Shown: positions 12,905 through 21,840, numbered from the stretch's first letter. The stretch is 64,000 bases of DNA from Pseudomonas fluorescens (GCF_902498195.1 NZ_CABVIY010000002.1:1054001-1118000), one strand, 5' to 3'. Numbers and translations are program-made. The notes: generated by a model not told the origin, from the letters alone.

Positions 12905-12936
12905 AAAAAAGGGCGACTTCGGTCGCCCTTTTTTGT
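12905..12936 (+). terminator. Rho-independent terminator of rpsA
   Basis: GGGCGAC-TTCG-GTCGCCC forms a perfect 7-bp stem on a stable TTCG tetraloop, preceded by an A run and followed by six T, so it could work in both directions. Confidence 0.95.
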
Positions 12937-13093
12937 GCCCGGATTTTGGAGGATTGCAAAGGATTGTTTAATGGGTGAAACAAATTCCGGTCGACTGAGG
13001 TCTCTTTCTTTAACAGGATCAATTGTTTAAATGCAGCTAGTCTTAGCCTGAAGCGAACAGTGTCCCGGCACATTGCCTGGCATAAGGAAGTGA

Positions 13094-13372
13094 ATGAACA
13101 AGCTCATTGTTGCAATAGCAGTCGTTGCGCTGTCGGGCTGTACAACCAATGCCAGGACACATGCCGTGCGCGGGGTCAGCGGTATTGAAATCGATTGTTC
13201 AGGCTTGGGTTCTGGCTGGGAAAAATGCCGCAAACGGGCAGACAGGGAGTGCAAGGCTTCGGGCTACAAGGTTGTCGCAAGGTCTGATGACGCCAGGGAA
13301 GAGGATGAATTCCCCTTTGGATTCAATCCGGCGGGCTACCTGACGCGCACGATGCTGGTTATCTGCAGGTGA
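13094..13372 (+). CDS. small lipoprotein of unknown function
   Basis: A 92-residue protein with a short signal peptide (MNKLIVAIAVVALSGC). The lipobox LSGC predicts lipidation at Cys16, so it is probably anchored in the envelope. The mature part has three further cysteines in the core (IDCSGLGSGWEKCRKRADRE) plus one at the end, a pattern that suggests disulphides and recurs in small Pseudomonas lipoproteins. The start follows AAGGAAGTGA. It stands alone between the rpsA terminator and ihfB. Function not recognised. Confidence 0.75.
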   Translation: MNKLIVAIAVVALSGCTTNARTHAVRGVSGIEIDCSGLGSGWEKCRKRADRECKASGYKVVARSDDAREEDEFPFGFNPAGYLTRTMLVICR

Positions 13373-13525
13373 CCAGAGGAGCGGGCTGGCTGCGATTGAA
13401 TGTGGTGGGATTGACTGCTTCGTTGTTTGGCAGAGCATGTCGTAACTCGGACTGTTCAAATCCTTCCGGGCATGCTAAAACCTTTGAAGCGATTTTCCTA
13501 GCTGCTTGAAAAAGAAGGGAAAAAT

Positions 13526-13822
13526 ATGACGAAGTCGGAGTTGATCGAACGAATTGTCACCCATCAAGGGCTGCTCTCATCAAAGGATGTGGAGCTGGCC
13601 ATCAAGACCATGCTTGAGCAAATGTCACAATGCCTGGCCACCGGTGATCGCATCGAGATCCGTGGCTTCGGCAGCTTCTCCCTGCACTACCGCGCACCGC
13701 GGGTTGGTCGTAATCCGAAAACCGGTCAGTCTGTCAGCCTTGACGGCAAGTTCGTCCCGCATTTCAAGCCGGGCAAGGAATTGCGTGATCGTGTGAACGA
13801 GGATGAGGAGGAAGGTCTTTGA
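13526..13822 (+). CDS. ihfB: integration host factor subunit beta
   Basis: A 98-residue HU/IHF-family DNA-bending protein ([20 protein letters not shown]). The DNA-inserting beta arm reads [16 protein letters not shown], with the IHF/HU signature [20 protein letters not shown]. It pairs with IhfA to bend DNA at specific sites. The C-terminus is acidic, as in the Pseudomonas subunit. The ATG follows AAGGGAAAAAT. By convention the gene (also called himD) marks the left boundary of the O-antigen locus in this genus. Confidence 0.97.
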   Translation: MTKSELIERIVTHQGLLSSKDVELAIKTMLEQMSQCLATGDRIEIRGFGSFSLHYRAPRVGRNPKTGQSVSLDGKFVPHFKPGKELRDRVNEDEEEGL

Positions 13823-13849
13823 CTGCCGCCACTCTTCAAGGAGCCACTG

Positions 13850-14089
13850 ATGCGTAACCTGAAGCGTGTTTTACTCGCGGTATTCGTTCTGTTGCTAGTT
13901 CTGGCGATCCTGGCCTTCGTTCTTGAAAACCAGCAATCGGTCAGTTTGCTGTTTCTTGGTTGGGCGGGGCCGCAGCTGCCAATATCACTGATCATGGTCC
14001 TCGCGCTGTTGATTGGAATGGTGATAGGGCCAGTCTTGTCCTGGTTGTTGGGGCGTTCCTATAGGGTTTCGCGTAAGCGCATGATTTGA
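13850..14089 (+). CDS. lapA: LapA-domain (DUF1049) small membrane protein
   Basis: A 79-residue protein with two hydrophobic segments (roughly residues 5-25 and 42-65), separated by the family motif ENQQSVSLLFLGW. This is the LapA/DUF1049 domain (lipopolysaccharide assembly protein A), which in E. coli works with LapB in setting LPS synthesis levels. The start follows CAAGGAGCCACTG and lies 28 bases after ihfB, so the two are likely cotranscribed. Place beside the O-antigen genes fits an envelope role. This is not the unrelated large adhesin LapA of P. fluorescens. Confidence 0.85.
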   Translation: MRNLKRVLLAVFVLLLVLAILAFVLENQQSVSLLFLGWAGPQLPISLIMVLALLIGMVIGPVLSWLLGRSYRVSRKRMI

Positions 14090-14313
14090 TGCGACTAGCT
14101 GCAAGTCTCTGTGCGATCAGCAGCTGATTTATATCCATTAGTAAATCCGTCATTAAGCTGTAAAATGTCGTATTCGACTCGTGACGGGATGTTCCTGTTT
14201 CGGTTCAAATTGCTCCTGTCTGAGGTCTCGGCAGACTTGATGCCTTATCGCACTCATGGATTGGACAGTGCTCGTTTGGCGGCTCTGTCAGCAGCTAAAG
14301 GGTATGTTTTCGC
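14090..14313 (+). other. spacer before the O-antigen cassette
   Basis: These 224 bases mark the drop from the GC-rich core to the cassette. A 68-codon frame (14111-14317) overlaps the rfbB GTG by four bases, but it has no recognisable motif and no clear ribosome binding site; I do not call it a gene. CAGTGCTC at 14266-14273 resembles the first bases of a JUMPStart element, but the ops core is absent. Confidence 0.4.
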
Positions 14314-15390
14314 GTGAAAATTCTAGTTACCGGGGGCGCCGGGTTCATCGGGTCGGCCGTCATCCGCCATATCATTTCCAACACTTCCGACTCCGTCGTC
14401 AATGTCGACAAGCTGACCTATGCTGGCAACCTTGAGTCATTGGCCAGTGTTAGTCAAAATTCGCGTTATGTATTTGAGCGCGTGGACATTTGTGACCGTG
14501 AGCAGATCGATCGTGTGCTGCTCGAACATCAACCGGATGCCATCATGCACCTGGCGGCAGAGTCCCACGTTGACCGCTCGATCTCTGGTCCATCCGAGTT
14601 CATACAAACCAACATCATAGGCACCTACACGTTGTTGGAAGCCGCGCGTCAATATTGGCTTGCGCTGGATGACGTGCGCAAAGCTGATTTCCGCTTTCAC
14701 CACATATCGACTGATGAAGTTTATGGTGACCTCGATGGGCCGGATGAGCTCTTCACGGAAACCACTCCGTATCAGCCAAGTTCTCCATACTCTGCCAGCA
14801 AGGCCAGTTCCGATCATTTGGTTCGCGCATGGACCCGGACTTACGGCTTGCCCACACTTATCACCAACTGCTCGAACAACTACGGCCCTTGTCACTTCCC
14901 TGAGAAGCTTATTCCATTAGTCATTCTCAATGCACTGGAAGGAAAACCGCTGCCTGTTTACGGTAAAGGCAATCAGGTCCGTGACTGGCTGTATGTCGAA
15001 GATCATGCCCGCGCGCTGTATAAAGTCGTAACTAAGGGAGTTGTCGGCGAGACGTACAACATTGGTGGTCATAACGAAAAGCAAAACATCGAAGTGGTTC
15101 ATGCTCTATGCGCGCTACTTGATGAGCTGCGACCAGACTCCGCCCATCGTCCGCATTCAAGCCTGATTACCTACGTACAGGACCGCCCGGGTCATGACCA
15201 GCGTTATGCCATTGATGCGAGCAAGATCCAGCGGGAATTGGGGTGGGCGCCCGAAGAAACGTTCGAGAGCGGAATCCGGAAGACAGTCGAATGGTATCTC
15301 AGTAATAGCGACTGGGTTGCACATGTGAAAAACGGCACATACCTGCAGTGGATCGACGACAACTACGCGAATCGTTCGGACCAGGCATGA
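14314..15390 (+). CDS. rfbB: dTDP-glucose 4,6-dehydratase
   Basis: A 358-residue extended SDR that converts dTDP-glucose to dTDP-4-keto-6-deoxyglucose, the common precursor of dTDP-rhamnose and of dTDP-amino sugars. It shows the Rossmann motif [10 protein letters not shown], the catalytic STDEVYGDL (Thr133-Asp134-Glu135), and YSASKAS with Tyr159 and Lys163, all spaced as in RmlB/RffG. The GTG start gives [10 protein letters not shown]. Its stop overlaps the start of an rfbD remnant (ATGA). Given the remnant and the downstream aminotransferase, the product probably now feeds Fuc4N rather than rhamnose. Confidence 0.96.
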   Translation: MKILVTGGAGFIGSAVIRHIISNTSDSVVNVDKLTYAGNLESLASVSQNSRYVFERVDICDREQIDRVLLEHQPDAIMHLAAESHVDRSISGPSEFIQTNIIGTYTLLEAARQYWLALDDVRKADFRFHHISTDEVYGDLDGPDELFTETTPYQPSSPYSASKASSDHLVRAWTRTYGLPTLITNCSNNYGPCHFPEKLIPLVILNALEGKPLPVYGKGNQVRDWLYVEDHARALYKVVTKGVVGETYNIGGHNEKQNIEVVHALCALLDELRPDSAHRPHSSLITYVQDRPGHDQRYAIDASKIQRELGWAPEETFESGIRKTVEWYLSNSDWVAHVKNGTYLQWIDDNYANRSDQA

Positions 15391-15652
15391 CAATCCTTCA
15401 TTGCGGAAAAAACGGCCAGGTGGGTCGGAGGTTACAGCGTCTCCTCGCGTCACTCAGTGTGTTGATCGCGCCGGGTCGTCATGCCCCTGTAATAGGTCTG
15501 GCGGTTTGTCCGCCCAGGGTGTGCTGCGCGCGAAAATCCTCCAGATCAACTCGTATGCCATCGTCTATGCTGCAGCTAATACCGCCGTCGATAAGATCGC
15601 ATCAGAGAGTAATCGTCGGGTATTGATGGCGCCAAGCTTCCCAAGAAGTTAA
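15387..15652 (+). pseudogene. rfbD: remnant of rfbD (dTDP-4-dehydrorhamnose reductase)
   Basis: The ATG overlaps the rfbB stop (ATGA), as an intact rfbD would. The first frame reads [20 protein letters not shown], matching the GKNGQVGxxLQRxL start of RmlD. Near 15500 the match moves to the next frame, which reads LSAQGVLRAKILQINSYAI and then YAAANTAVDKIASES, matching the RmlD segment NAAAYTAVDKAESE. That frame stops at 15650-15652, so about two thirds of the gene is missing. One frameshift and a large 3' deletion therefore separate it from a working gene. A complete, clearly diverged rfbD lies at 34852-35721. Confidence 0.85.
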
Positions 15653-15704
15653 AAAATTCTTTGATGGCGAGAGTCATTATTTATCATTTGAAGGGTTTCA
15701 GAAT

Positions 15705-16751
15705 ATGCAGGTTGATTCGAATAAAGCTGAGGTCATTGATGGCCTCGATTTGCATGCGCTGATAATCGCGCTTTGGCGACAAAAGATTATTATTTTATGT
15801 GCTGCGTTGTTTGGAGCGGTTGTTGCTACGGCCTACGCGTTTCTCTCTGAACCTATCTATGAAGCTAAAGCATTTATTTCGCCGCCTACTCAAAATGATG
15901 TCGAGAGCCTGAACTACGGTAGAACCATCAAGAACAAATTACCTCACTTGACGGTTAAAGATGTTTATACGGTTTTTCTTAAGAATTTGCAGGGTGAATC
16001 ACTCCGCCGTGAATTTTTTGATCATACCTACCTGCCGGCATTGGGTTTGAGTGAGGATCCAAAAGGTTTGATTTATGAAAAGCTGTCGAAGGACTTAACA
16101 ATTTCCATCGTCGGGAAAGAGGCCGGAGACCGCTACGCCGTTGTCGCGCAAAATGGTAACTCCGAATTGGCGGCAAAATGGGTGACTCAATACCTTGATC
16201 GGGCGAACGAGCTTGCCGTCCAGGAGATTAATAAGAATATCTCCAGCGAGTTTGAGGTTTATGCGCAAAACCTGCATCAGGAAATTGTTTCGCTGCGTGA
16301 AGTGGGAGACAAGACTCGTGAGGACAAGTTGGCGAAGCTTCAAGAAGCGTTGATAGTTGCTCAAGCCATTGGCCTGGAAAAGCCAATGATCATCGGTGGC
16401 AATGCGACATCCTCGCTCAGTATCACCGGTAGTATGGATGGTGATCTTATGTATATGCGCGGAGCAAAAGCGCTCGAAGCCGAAATCGAGAACCTGAAAA
16501 GCAGAAAATCTGACGATCCGTTTATCAATAAACTACGTAACGTTGAAACTGAGTACGGGTTTTATAGAAAACTTTCCGAGAACTTCAGGCAGGTCAAGGC
16601 ATTCAGGATGGATGGTGCTGTAGAAGAGTCTGGCTCGCCAGTCAAGCCCAAAAAAGCGCTGGTCATTCTAGGTGGGTTGGTGCTTGGGTTGATGCTGGGT
16701 ATCGTTGCTGCATTCATTCGGAACTCATTTTTTGTAAGTGGGCGTAAGTAG
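15705..16751 (+). CDS. wzz: O-antigen chain-length regulator, Wzz family
   Basis: A 348-residue polysaccharide co-polymerase with the typical topology: a cytoplasmic start, a TM segment near residues 28-48 (IIILCAALFGAVVATAYAFL), a long periplasmic part with coiled-coil tendency, and a C-terminal TM (ALVILGGLVLGLMLGIVAAF) near 315-335. The proline-rich stretch SGSPVKPKKA before the second TM is characteristic. It acts with the Wzy polymerase in the inner membrane to set chain length. It sits just after the rfbD remnant, splits rfbB from rfbA, and is followed by a terminator. Confidence 0.92.
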   Translation: MQVDSNKAEVIDGLDLHALIIALWRQKIIILCAALFGAVVATAYAFLSEPIYEAKAFISPPTQNDVESLNYGRTIKNKLPHLTVKDVYTVFLKNLQGESLRREFFDHTYLPALGLSEDPKGLIYEKLSKDLTISIVGKEAGDRYAVVAQNGNSELAAKWVTQYLDRANELAVQEINKNISSEFEVYAQNLHQEIVSLREVGDKTREDKLAKLQEALIVAQAIGLEKPMIIGGNATSSLSITGSMDGDLMYMRGAKALEAEIENLKSRKSDDPFINKLRNVETEYGFYRKLSENFRQVKAFRMDGAVEESGSPVKPKKALVILGGLVLGLMLGIVAAFIRNSFFVSGRK

Positions 16752-16811
16752 CAGCGTTCAACGCATTGATGGGTCTTGAAAAATCTTCAAAGGTGGTATT
16801 AAACGAGCAGG

Positions 16812-16846
16812 AAAACCGATAGGTAGTGACTATCGGTTTTTTTGTT
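16812..16846 (+). terminator. Rho-independent terminator after wzz
   Basis: AAAACCGATAG and CTATCGGTTTT form an 11-bp stem with a 7-base loop, followed by TTTG. This ends the first O-antigen transcript, so rfbA and the genes after it need their own promoter in the AT-rich 16850-17033 spacer. Confidence 0.9.
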
Positions 16847-17033
16847 TTGTGTGCGTGATCTCTATATTTGCCATTCAACGGCAGCATGCTAAAGTTTTGG
16901 CAATAAATTGTGTGGTGCTTTAATTCGTGTTTTCGGGTGTAAAAAAACAAACAGATGTACAATTGTGCTGGTTAGTCACTTGTTGTGTATCAATGTTGGT
17001 GAAGAGCCTAGGATCAGGCGTTGAGGAAAAAGT

Positions 17034-17912
17034 ATGAAAGGCATCATTCTGGCGGGTGGTTCGGGAACTCGTTTGTATCCGCTGACGAAAGGCGTATCCA
17101 AGCAATTGCTTCCGATTTACGACAAACCGATGGTTTTCTATCCCCTTTCCGTACTCATGCTCGCTGGCATACGGGATATTCTCATTATTACGACGCCTGA
17201 AGACCTGGCCGGATTCCAGCGTCTGCTTGCGGATGGTAGCCAGTTTGGCGTGAAGTTGAGCTACGCAGTTCAGGAAAGCCCTGACGGTCTGGCGCAGGCT
17301 TTCCTTATTGGCGAAGAATTCATTGGCAAGGACTCTGTCTGTTTAGTACTTGGCGATAATATTTTTTACGGCCAAGGTTTTTCGCTAATGCTCCAGGAGG
17401 CATCAAATCGAAAGCAGGGTGCTACGGTATTTGGCTATCAGGTTAAGGATCCTGAACGATTTGGCGTGGTTCAATTCAATGATGAGCGCAAAGCGATATC
17501 AATTGAAGAGAAACCAATCAAGCCAAAATCGAACTTTGCGGTCACCGGGCTGTATTTTTATGATAATGATGTGGTTGAGATCGCTAAGCAGGTAAAACCA
17601 TCTGCTCGTGGCGAATTAGAGATAACATCTATTAATCAGGCATATCTGGACCGTGGAGATTTGCATGTTGAACTTCTCGGGCGTGGGTTTGCCTGGTTGG
17701 ATACTGGAACACACGAAAGTCTCTTGGAAGCGTCCCATTTCGTCGAAACTATAGAGAAGCGCCAAGGTTATAAAATTGCCTGTCTGGAAGAAATTGCCTA
17801 CAACAAAGGCTGGTTGAGCGCTGAAGCGCTTACCAAGACGGGTAACGAACTTAAAAAAAATAGCTATGGCCAATACCTGCTCAGTCTGGTTGAAGAGCTG
17901 GATGGTAAGTAA
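17034..17912 (+). CDS. rfbA: glucose-1-phosphate thymidylyltransferase
   Basis: A 292-residue nucleotidyltransferase that makes dTDP-glucose from glucose-1-phosphate and dTTP. Signature: [20 protein letters not shown], then [15 protein letters not shown]; the metal site is in [10 protein letters not shown]. Length and motifs fit RmlA/RffH. In this locus it supplies RfbB and, by inference, the WecE-type aminotransferase. The start follows GAGGAAAAAGT. A 38-base gap separates it from the acyltransferase gene. Confidence 0.97.
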   Translation: MKGIILAGGSGTRLYPLTKGVSKQLLPIYDKPMVFYPLSVLMLAGIRDILIITTPEDLAGFQRLLADGSQFGVKLSYAVQESPDGLAQAFLIGEEFIGKDSVCLVLGDNIFYGQGFSLMLQEASNRKQGATVFGYQVKDPERFGVVQFNDERKAISIEEKPIKPKSNFAVTGLYFYDNDVVEIAKQVKPSARGELEITSINQAYLDRGDLHVELLGRGFAWLDTGTHESLLEASHFVETIEKRQGYKIACLEEIAYNKGWLSAEALTKTGNELKKNSYGQYLLSLVEELDGK

Positions 17913-17950
17913 TAATTCAAGTTTGGAGCTTATTGCTAAGTAGGTGGTCT

Positions 17951-18511
17951 ATGGCGTATTTGAGCGCAAAACAGTTGAACGAGCTTGGCTTCAAGAAGCT
18001 TGGTAAAGATGTGAAGATCAGCGATAAGGCAAGTATTTATAATCCGGAATTGATTGAGCTCGGTGATTGCACCCGCATAGATGATTTTTGCGTGGTATCA
18101 GGGCGTATCACATTTGGTAATTATAATCATATTACCCCCATGTGCTTGATCGCAGGTGGTGAGCCTGGTATTGAATTTGCGGATTTTTGCACGCTGGCCT
18201 ATGGCGTTAAAGTATTTGCACAGTCGGATGATTACAGCGGCGCGACGCTCACTAATTCCCTTATTCCCAAAAAATATAAAGATGAAAAGTTTGAAAAGGT
18301 CACGCTTGAACGGCATGTAATAGTCGGGGCGGGATCTACGATAATGCCAGGCATCACGATTAAAGAGGGATGCTCGGTGGGCGCCATGGCGCTAGTGACT
18401 AAAAGTACTGAACCCTGGGGAGTTTATGTGGGCGTTCCTGCGGTGCGTGTCAAGGACCGCAAGCAAGATCTCCTGGCTCTGGAAAAACAGTTTTTGGATG
18501 AACTAAAATGA
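17951..18511 (+). CDS. left-handed beta-helix sugar N-acyltransferase (probable)
   Basis: A 186-residue protein with hexapeptide repeats (for example VSGRITFGNYNHITPMC and VIVGAGSTIMPGITIKEGCS) ending in the usual GVPAVRVKDR segment. The family transfers acetyl or other acyl groups, commonly to amino sugars. It lies between rfbA and a WecE-type aminotransferase and overlaps the latter by four bases, so I infer N-acylation of dTDP-4-amino-4,6-dideoxygalactose, the step done in E. coli by the unrelated GNAT enzyme WecD. ATG at 17951 is preferred over TTG at 17933 because AGGTGG lies four bases upstream. Acyl donor unknown; O-acetylation of another sugar is the alternative. Confidence 0.75.
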   Translation: MAYLSAKQLNELGFKKLGKDVKISDKASIYNPELIELGDCTRIDDFCVVSGRITFGNYNHITPMCLIAGGEPGIEFADFCTLAYGVKVFAQSDDYSGATLTNSLIPKKYKDEKFEKVTLERHVIVGAGSTIMPGITIKEGCSVGAMALVTKSTEPWGVYVGVPAVRVKDRKQDLLALEKQFLDELK

Positions 18512-19653
18512 CGATTCCATTCAATAAGCCACCTTATACTGGAAATGAAGACCAGTATGTGATCTCTGCCATGCGAGGCGGTAAAATGTCAGGTGATGGA
18601 GAATATACTCTTCGTTGCCAGCGCTGGTTCGAACAAAAACTGCAGTGCAGGAAGGCGCTGTTGACACCTTCATGTACTCAAGCGCTTGAAATGGCAGCGT
18701 TATTGATTGACATCCAGCCGGGCGATGAAGTGATTATGCCTAGCTATACTTTTGTCAGTACAGCTAATGCATTTGTGTTGCGTGGCGCGAAAATAGTATT
18801 TGTCGATATCCGTCCGGATACCATGAATATTGATGAGTCACTGATCGAAGCAGCGATAACGGATAAAACGAAAGCTATTGTACCTGTGCATTACGCTGGC
18901 ATCGCATGTGAAATGGATGAAATTATGGCCGTCGCAAATAAGCATGGTCTTTTTGTCGTTGAGGATGCAGCCCAAGGAATGATGTCAACCTATAAAGGTA
19001 AGGCATTGGGTACTATTGGTCATCTGGCTGCGTACAGTTTTCATGAGACAAAGAACTATACAAGTGGTGGCGAGGGCGGATTATTACTTATCAATGACGA
19101 ACAATTTGTTGTTCGCGCAGAAATTATCAGGGAAAAAGGAACTAATCGTAGTTTGTTTTTTCGTGGGATGATTGACAAATATACCTGGGTCGATGTCGGA
19201 AGTAGTTATTTGCCAGGTGAGCTTCAAGCGGCTTACCTTTTTGGCCAGCTCGAAAAAGCAGATGAGATTAACCAGGCGCGAAGAGATATTTGGAATTGCT
19301 ACCGACTGGGATTGCAAGAGTTATCTGATACAGGACGTATTCAGCTTCCCGACATTCCTGAGGGATGTGTGGGCAATGCACACATGTTTTATATCAAGGT
19401 AAGGAATATTGAAGTTCGCACGAAAATTATAAGCAACCTGAAGGAACAGGGTATCGGTGCGGTTTTTCATTACGTTCCGCTGCACTCGGCGCCTGCGGGG
19501 TTACGACTGGGGCGTTTCAATGGTGAGGATGTCTATACGACTGTTGAGAGCGAACGTCTTATTCGGTTACCTGTTTGGTATGGGATGCAAGAATCAGAGG
19601 TAAAGTCAGTGGTTGCTGCAGTCATCGGTGCGGTTAATGCAACTTGCCAATAA
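18508..19653 (+). CDS. wecE: dTDP-4-amino-4,6-dideoxygalactose transaminase (WecE/RffA type)
   Basis: A 381-residue PLP aminotransferase of the DegT/DnrJ/EryC1/StrS family. It matches what I know of E. coli WecE over its whole length, including LLTPSCTQALEMAALLIDIQ, PGDEVIMPSYTFVSTANAFV and VPVHYAGIACEMD. The PLP lysine is K182 in SFHETKNYTSGGEGG. WecE aminates dTDP-4-keto-6-deoxyglucose with glutamate to give dTDP-Fuc4N for enterobacterial common antigen. It overlaps the acyltransferase (ATGA) and the next gene, a WzxE-like flippase, repeating the wecD-wecE-wzxE order of the E. coli cluster. Product stereochemistry (Fuc4N rather than Qui4N) rests on this resemblance. Confidence 0.88.
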   Translation: MTIPFNKPPYTGNEDQYVISAMRGGKMSGDGEYTLRCQRWFEQKLQCRKALLTPSCTQALEMAALLIDIQPGDEVIMPSYTFVSTANAFVLRGAKIVFVDIRPDTMNIDESLIEAAITDKTKAIVPVHYAGIACEMDEIMAVANKHGLFVVEDAAQGMMSTYKGKALGTIGHLAAYSFHETKNYTSGGEGGLLLINDEQFVVRAEIIREKGTNRSLFFRGMIDKYTWVDVGSSYLPGELQAAYLFGQLEKADEINQARRDIWNCYRLGLQELSDTGRIQLPDIPEGCVGNAHMFYIKVRNIEVRTKIISNLKEQGIGAVFHYVPLHSAPAGLRLGRFNGEDVYTTVESERLIRLPVWYGMQESEVKSVVAAVIGAVNATCQ

Positions 19654-20932
19654 GATTGTTGCCGGAAGTGTAGATAACAGGCGTGCGCTGATCAGCGCCG
19701 CTTTAACCACTGTCGCCCAGCTCTCAAAAATAGCGGTTGGGTTCGCGTTCATCAAATTAATAGCGGTGTACCTCGGGGCAGGAGGTATGGGGCAGCTTGG
19801 TCATTTCATGAGTGCAGTGACCATTCTATCCCTGCTCGCGGGCGGTGGTATAGTCAATGGGTTGATCAAGTATGTCGCTCAATTCAAAAGACAACCGAAA
19901 AAGCTATTGGCCACGATTGCTGTATCGAAATCTTATTCTTTGATATTTTGCACGGTTGTTGGTGTTTTGGGCTGCGCTTTTTCCACATTACTTTCTGATT
20001 ATATTTTCAAGACGCCGGACTATAATTGGGTTGTCATATTTCTTTCCGTGGCGCAGTTCGGGTTTGCTTTTACCAACCTGGTCACTGGTGTAGCAAATGG
20101 CTTGAGGGATACCAAAACCTACGCAGTTATTCAGATTGCAGGTAATGTGCTTGTGCTTCCCGTCAGTTGGATACTCATTCAGAGTTTTCATCTGGTCGGC
20201 GCAGCCATATCGATGATTCTGTTTTTTCTCCTTTATTCCGTACCTGCAATGTACTTCTACCGTAAATCTCTATTTTTCAGGTTGCCAATAGGGTTTAAAT
20301 ACGAGAGAGCCGGGTTCGAACGATTCATGGCTTATACATTGATGGCTACAGTCGGTGCGATTAGCGTGCCACTGGTTGAAATCATCATTCGTGAGCAAAT
20401 AATAGAGCACGTGGGATTTGTAGCAGCTGGTATATGGCAGGCCTCAATTAAATTATCAAGCGCATACATGGGTTTTTTCACCATTTTCCTCGCTGTGTAT
20501 TTCATGCCCATGGTCGCGGAAAAGGTTAAAGTTGCAGAAATTACTCCTTTGGTTTCGAAGTTTATCAAGCTTGTGATGGCGATTTTTCTTTTGGGGGCAT
20601 CTGTTTTTTATCTTCTCAGGCAATATCTTATTCCACTACTGCTGTCTGCTGAGTTCGTCGACCTTGATGGATTGATTAAATATCAGTTGCTGGCGGATTT
20701 TTTCCGTGTCACTACATATGTAATAAGTTTTATAGTTGTTGCCAAGGCGGCGCTCAAAATCTATTTGTTCAGTGAAATCACCCAAGGCTTGGTTTTTTGT
20801 ATATTGAGTCTATGTTTTTTGAATTCTGGGTTAGGTGTCGAGGGCGTTTTTGTTGCTAACTTGATGATGAATATTGTCTATTTTGTTGCTTCAATTTTTG
20901 GTTTTATGATCTACAGAAGGAGAAATGTGTGA
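19637..20932 (+). CDS. wzx: O-antigen/lipid-linked repeat-unit flippase, Wzx family
   Basis: A 431-residue polytopic membrane protein of the MOP superfamily with about 12 hydrophobic segments. The N-terminus (ISAALTTVAQLSKIAVGFAF, then LIAVYLGAGGMGQLGHF) resembles WzxE, the enterobacterial common antigen flippase. It would move undecaprenyl-linked O-units to the periplasmic face. The ATG at 19637 overlaps wecE by 17 bases; a TTG at 19613 is possible but less likely. Its stop overlaps the next start (TGATG). The gene is AT-rich compared with the core. Confidence 0.87.
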   Translation: MQLANKIVAGSVDNRRALISAALTTVAQLSKIAVGFAFIKLIAVYLGAGGMGQLGHFMSAVTILSLLAGGGIVNGLIKYVAQFKRQPKKLLATIAVSKSYSLIFCTVVGVLGCAFSTLLSDYIFKTPDYNWVVIFLSVAQFGFAFTNLVTGVANGLRDTKTYAVIQIAGNVLVLPVSWILIQSFHLVGAAISMILFFLLYSVPAMYFYRKSLFFRLPIGFKYERAGFERFMAYTLMATVGAISVPLVEIIIREQIIEHVGFVAAGIWQASIKLSSAYMGFFTIFLAVYFMPMVAEKVKVAEITPLVSKFIKLVMAIFLLGASVFYLLRQYLIPLLLSAEFVDLDGLIKYQLLADFFRVTTYVISFIVVAKAALKIYLFSEITQGLVFCILSLCFLNSGLGVEGVFVANLMMNIVYFVASIFGFMIYRRRNV

Positions 20933-21840
20933 TGTTGTCCGGTAGTGTGGTTGTGTCCTGTTATAATCAGGAAGATTACATAGTTGAATGTTTGGATAGC
21001 ATCCTCGATCAGCAAGTTAATTTTGAGTGTGAGATCATTGTTTCCGACGATTGTTCCACCGACCGTACGCAAGAGCTGATTCGCACGTATTCCGCTAAGC
21101 ATCCAGGTAGACTAAAGCCTCTATTGAGAGATAAAAATGTTGGAGCAGCTCTAAACTATCATGGCGTTCATAAGATGGCGTCCGGGGATATTGTTTTCCA
21201 TTTTGATGGTGATGACGTAATGCTTCCCGGGAAGCTTCAGCAACAGTATGACATTTTTATAAGCAACCCGGATGTGAATGTTGTTTTTCATAAAGCTGTC
21301 TACTTTTCGGATGATGGATCGTACGCTTCAGAAACTCAGTATCCCGGAGGGCCAAGGGGGGGGGTATCCTTTATTTCTCTACAAGAAATGGCACGTTGGG
21401 GAGCCATCGCTGTTCACAGTTCCTATGCTTATCGGCGCAACTCCAGGAAAGCAGTAATTGAACGGGAATTTATGGAGTGGTTTTTCGTCATTGACTCCTT
21501 ACTCCCGGGAAGCAAAGCAGCTTATATAAATACGGCATTAGTAAAATACAGATGTAATCCGGCGGCAGGCTCATATCTTTCCACAACGAAAGGAAAAATC
21601 AAGAGTTATACAATTTTCTTTGACGACTTATACGGATATTTCCATTCGTTACCAGCGCTCAGAACAGATCTATACTCTAATTTTCTTGTGACATTTTTGG
21701 CGATGGCGAAGTCTACTCATAAATGCACGGCCAAAAGCCTAATGTTTTTAATGCGAAATATATATTATTTTCGTCTCAAAAAATTCATCGATGCTGTGAG
21801 TGTTCGAAAGCGTGTAGGACCAGAAAGTAAGGTACGTTGA
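20932..21840 (+). CDS. family 2 glycosyltransferase
   Basis: A 302-residue GT-A enzyme. It starts SGSVVVSCYNQEDYIVECLD, followed by the nucleotide-binding VSDDCSTDRTQEL and the metal-binding DGDD in VFHFDGDDVMLPGK. No membrane segment is obvious, so it is probably cytoplasmic or peripheral. It adds one sugar of the O-unit; since only two non-initiating transferases are in the locus, one of them must handle Fuc4NAc if that sugar is used. ATG at 20932 overlaps the wzx stop (TGATG) and follows AGAAGGAG; GTG at 20929 is the alternative. Confidence 0.88.
   Translation: MLSGSVVVSCYNQEDYIVECLDSILDQQVNFECEIIVSDDCSTDRTQELIRTYSAKHPGRLKPLLRDKNVGAALNYHGVHKMASGDIVFHFDGDDVMLPGKLQQQYDIFISNPDVNVVFHKAVYFSDDGSYASETQYPGGPRGGVSFISLQEMARWGAIAVHSSYAYRRNSRKAVIEREFMEWFFVIDSLLPGSKAAYINTALVKYRCNPAAGSYLSTTKGKIKSYTIFFDDLYGYFHSLPALRTDLYSNFLVTFLAMAKSTHKCTAKSLMFLMRNIYYFRLKKFIDAVSVRKRVGPESKVR

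Noticed and set aside
13850..14089. Reading lapA as the large biofilm adhesin LapA
   Set aside because: The product is 79 residues with a DUF1049 domain; only the name is shared.
14266..14300. JUMPStart/ops element for RfaH before rfbB
   Set aside because: Only CAGTGCTC and a GGCGG match; the ops core GGCGGTAGCGT is missing, so antitermination cannot be supported.
14111..14317. 68-codon gene between lapA and rfbB
   Set aside because: No ribosome binding site, no family, and mixed codon use; the four-base overlap with rfbB alone is not enough.
15705..16751. Reading wzz as a tyrosine kinase of the Wzc type
   Set aside because: No Walker motifs or C-terminal tyrosine cluster; the protein ends shortly after the second membrane helix.
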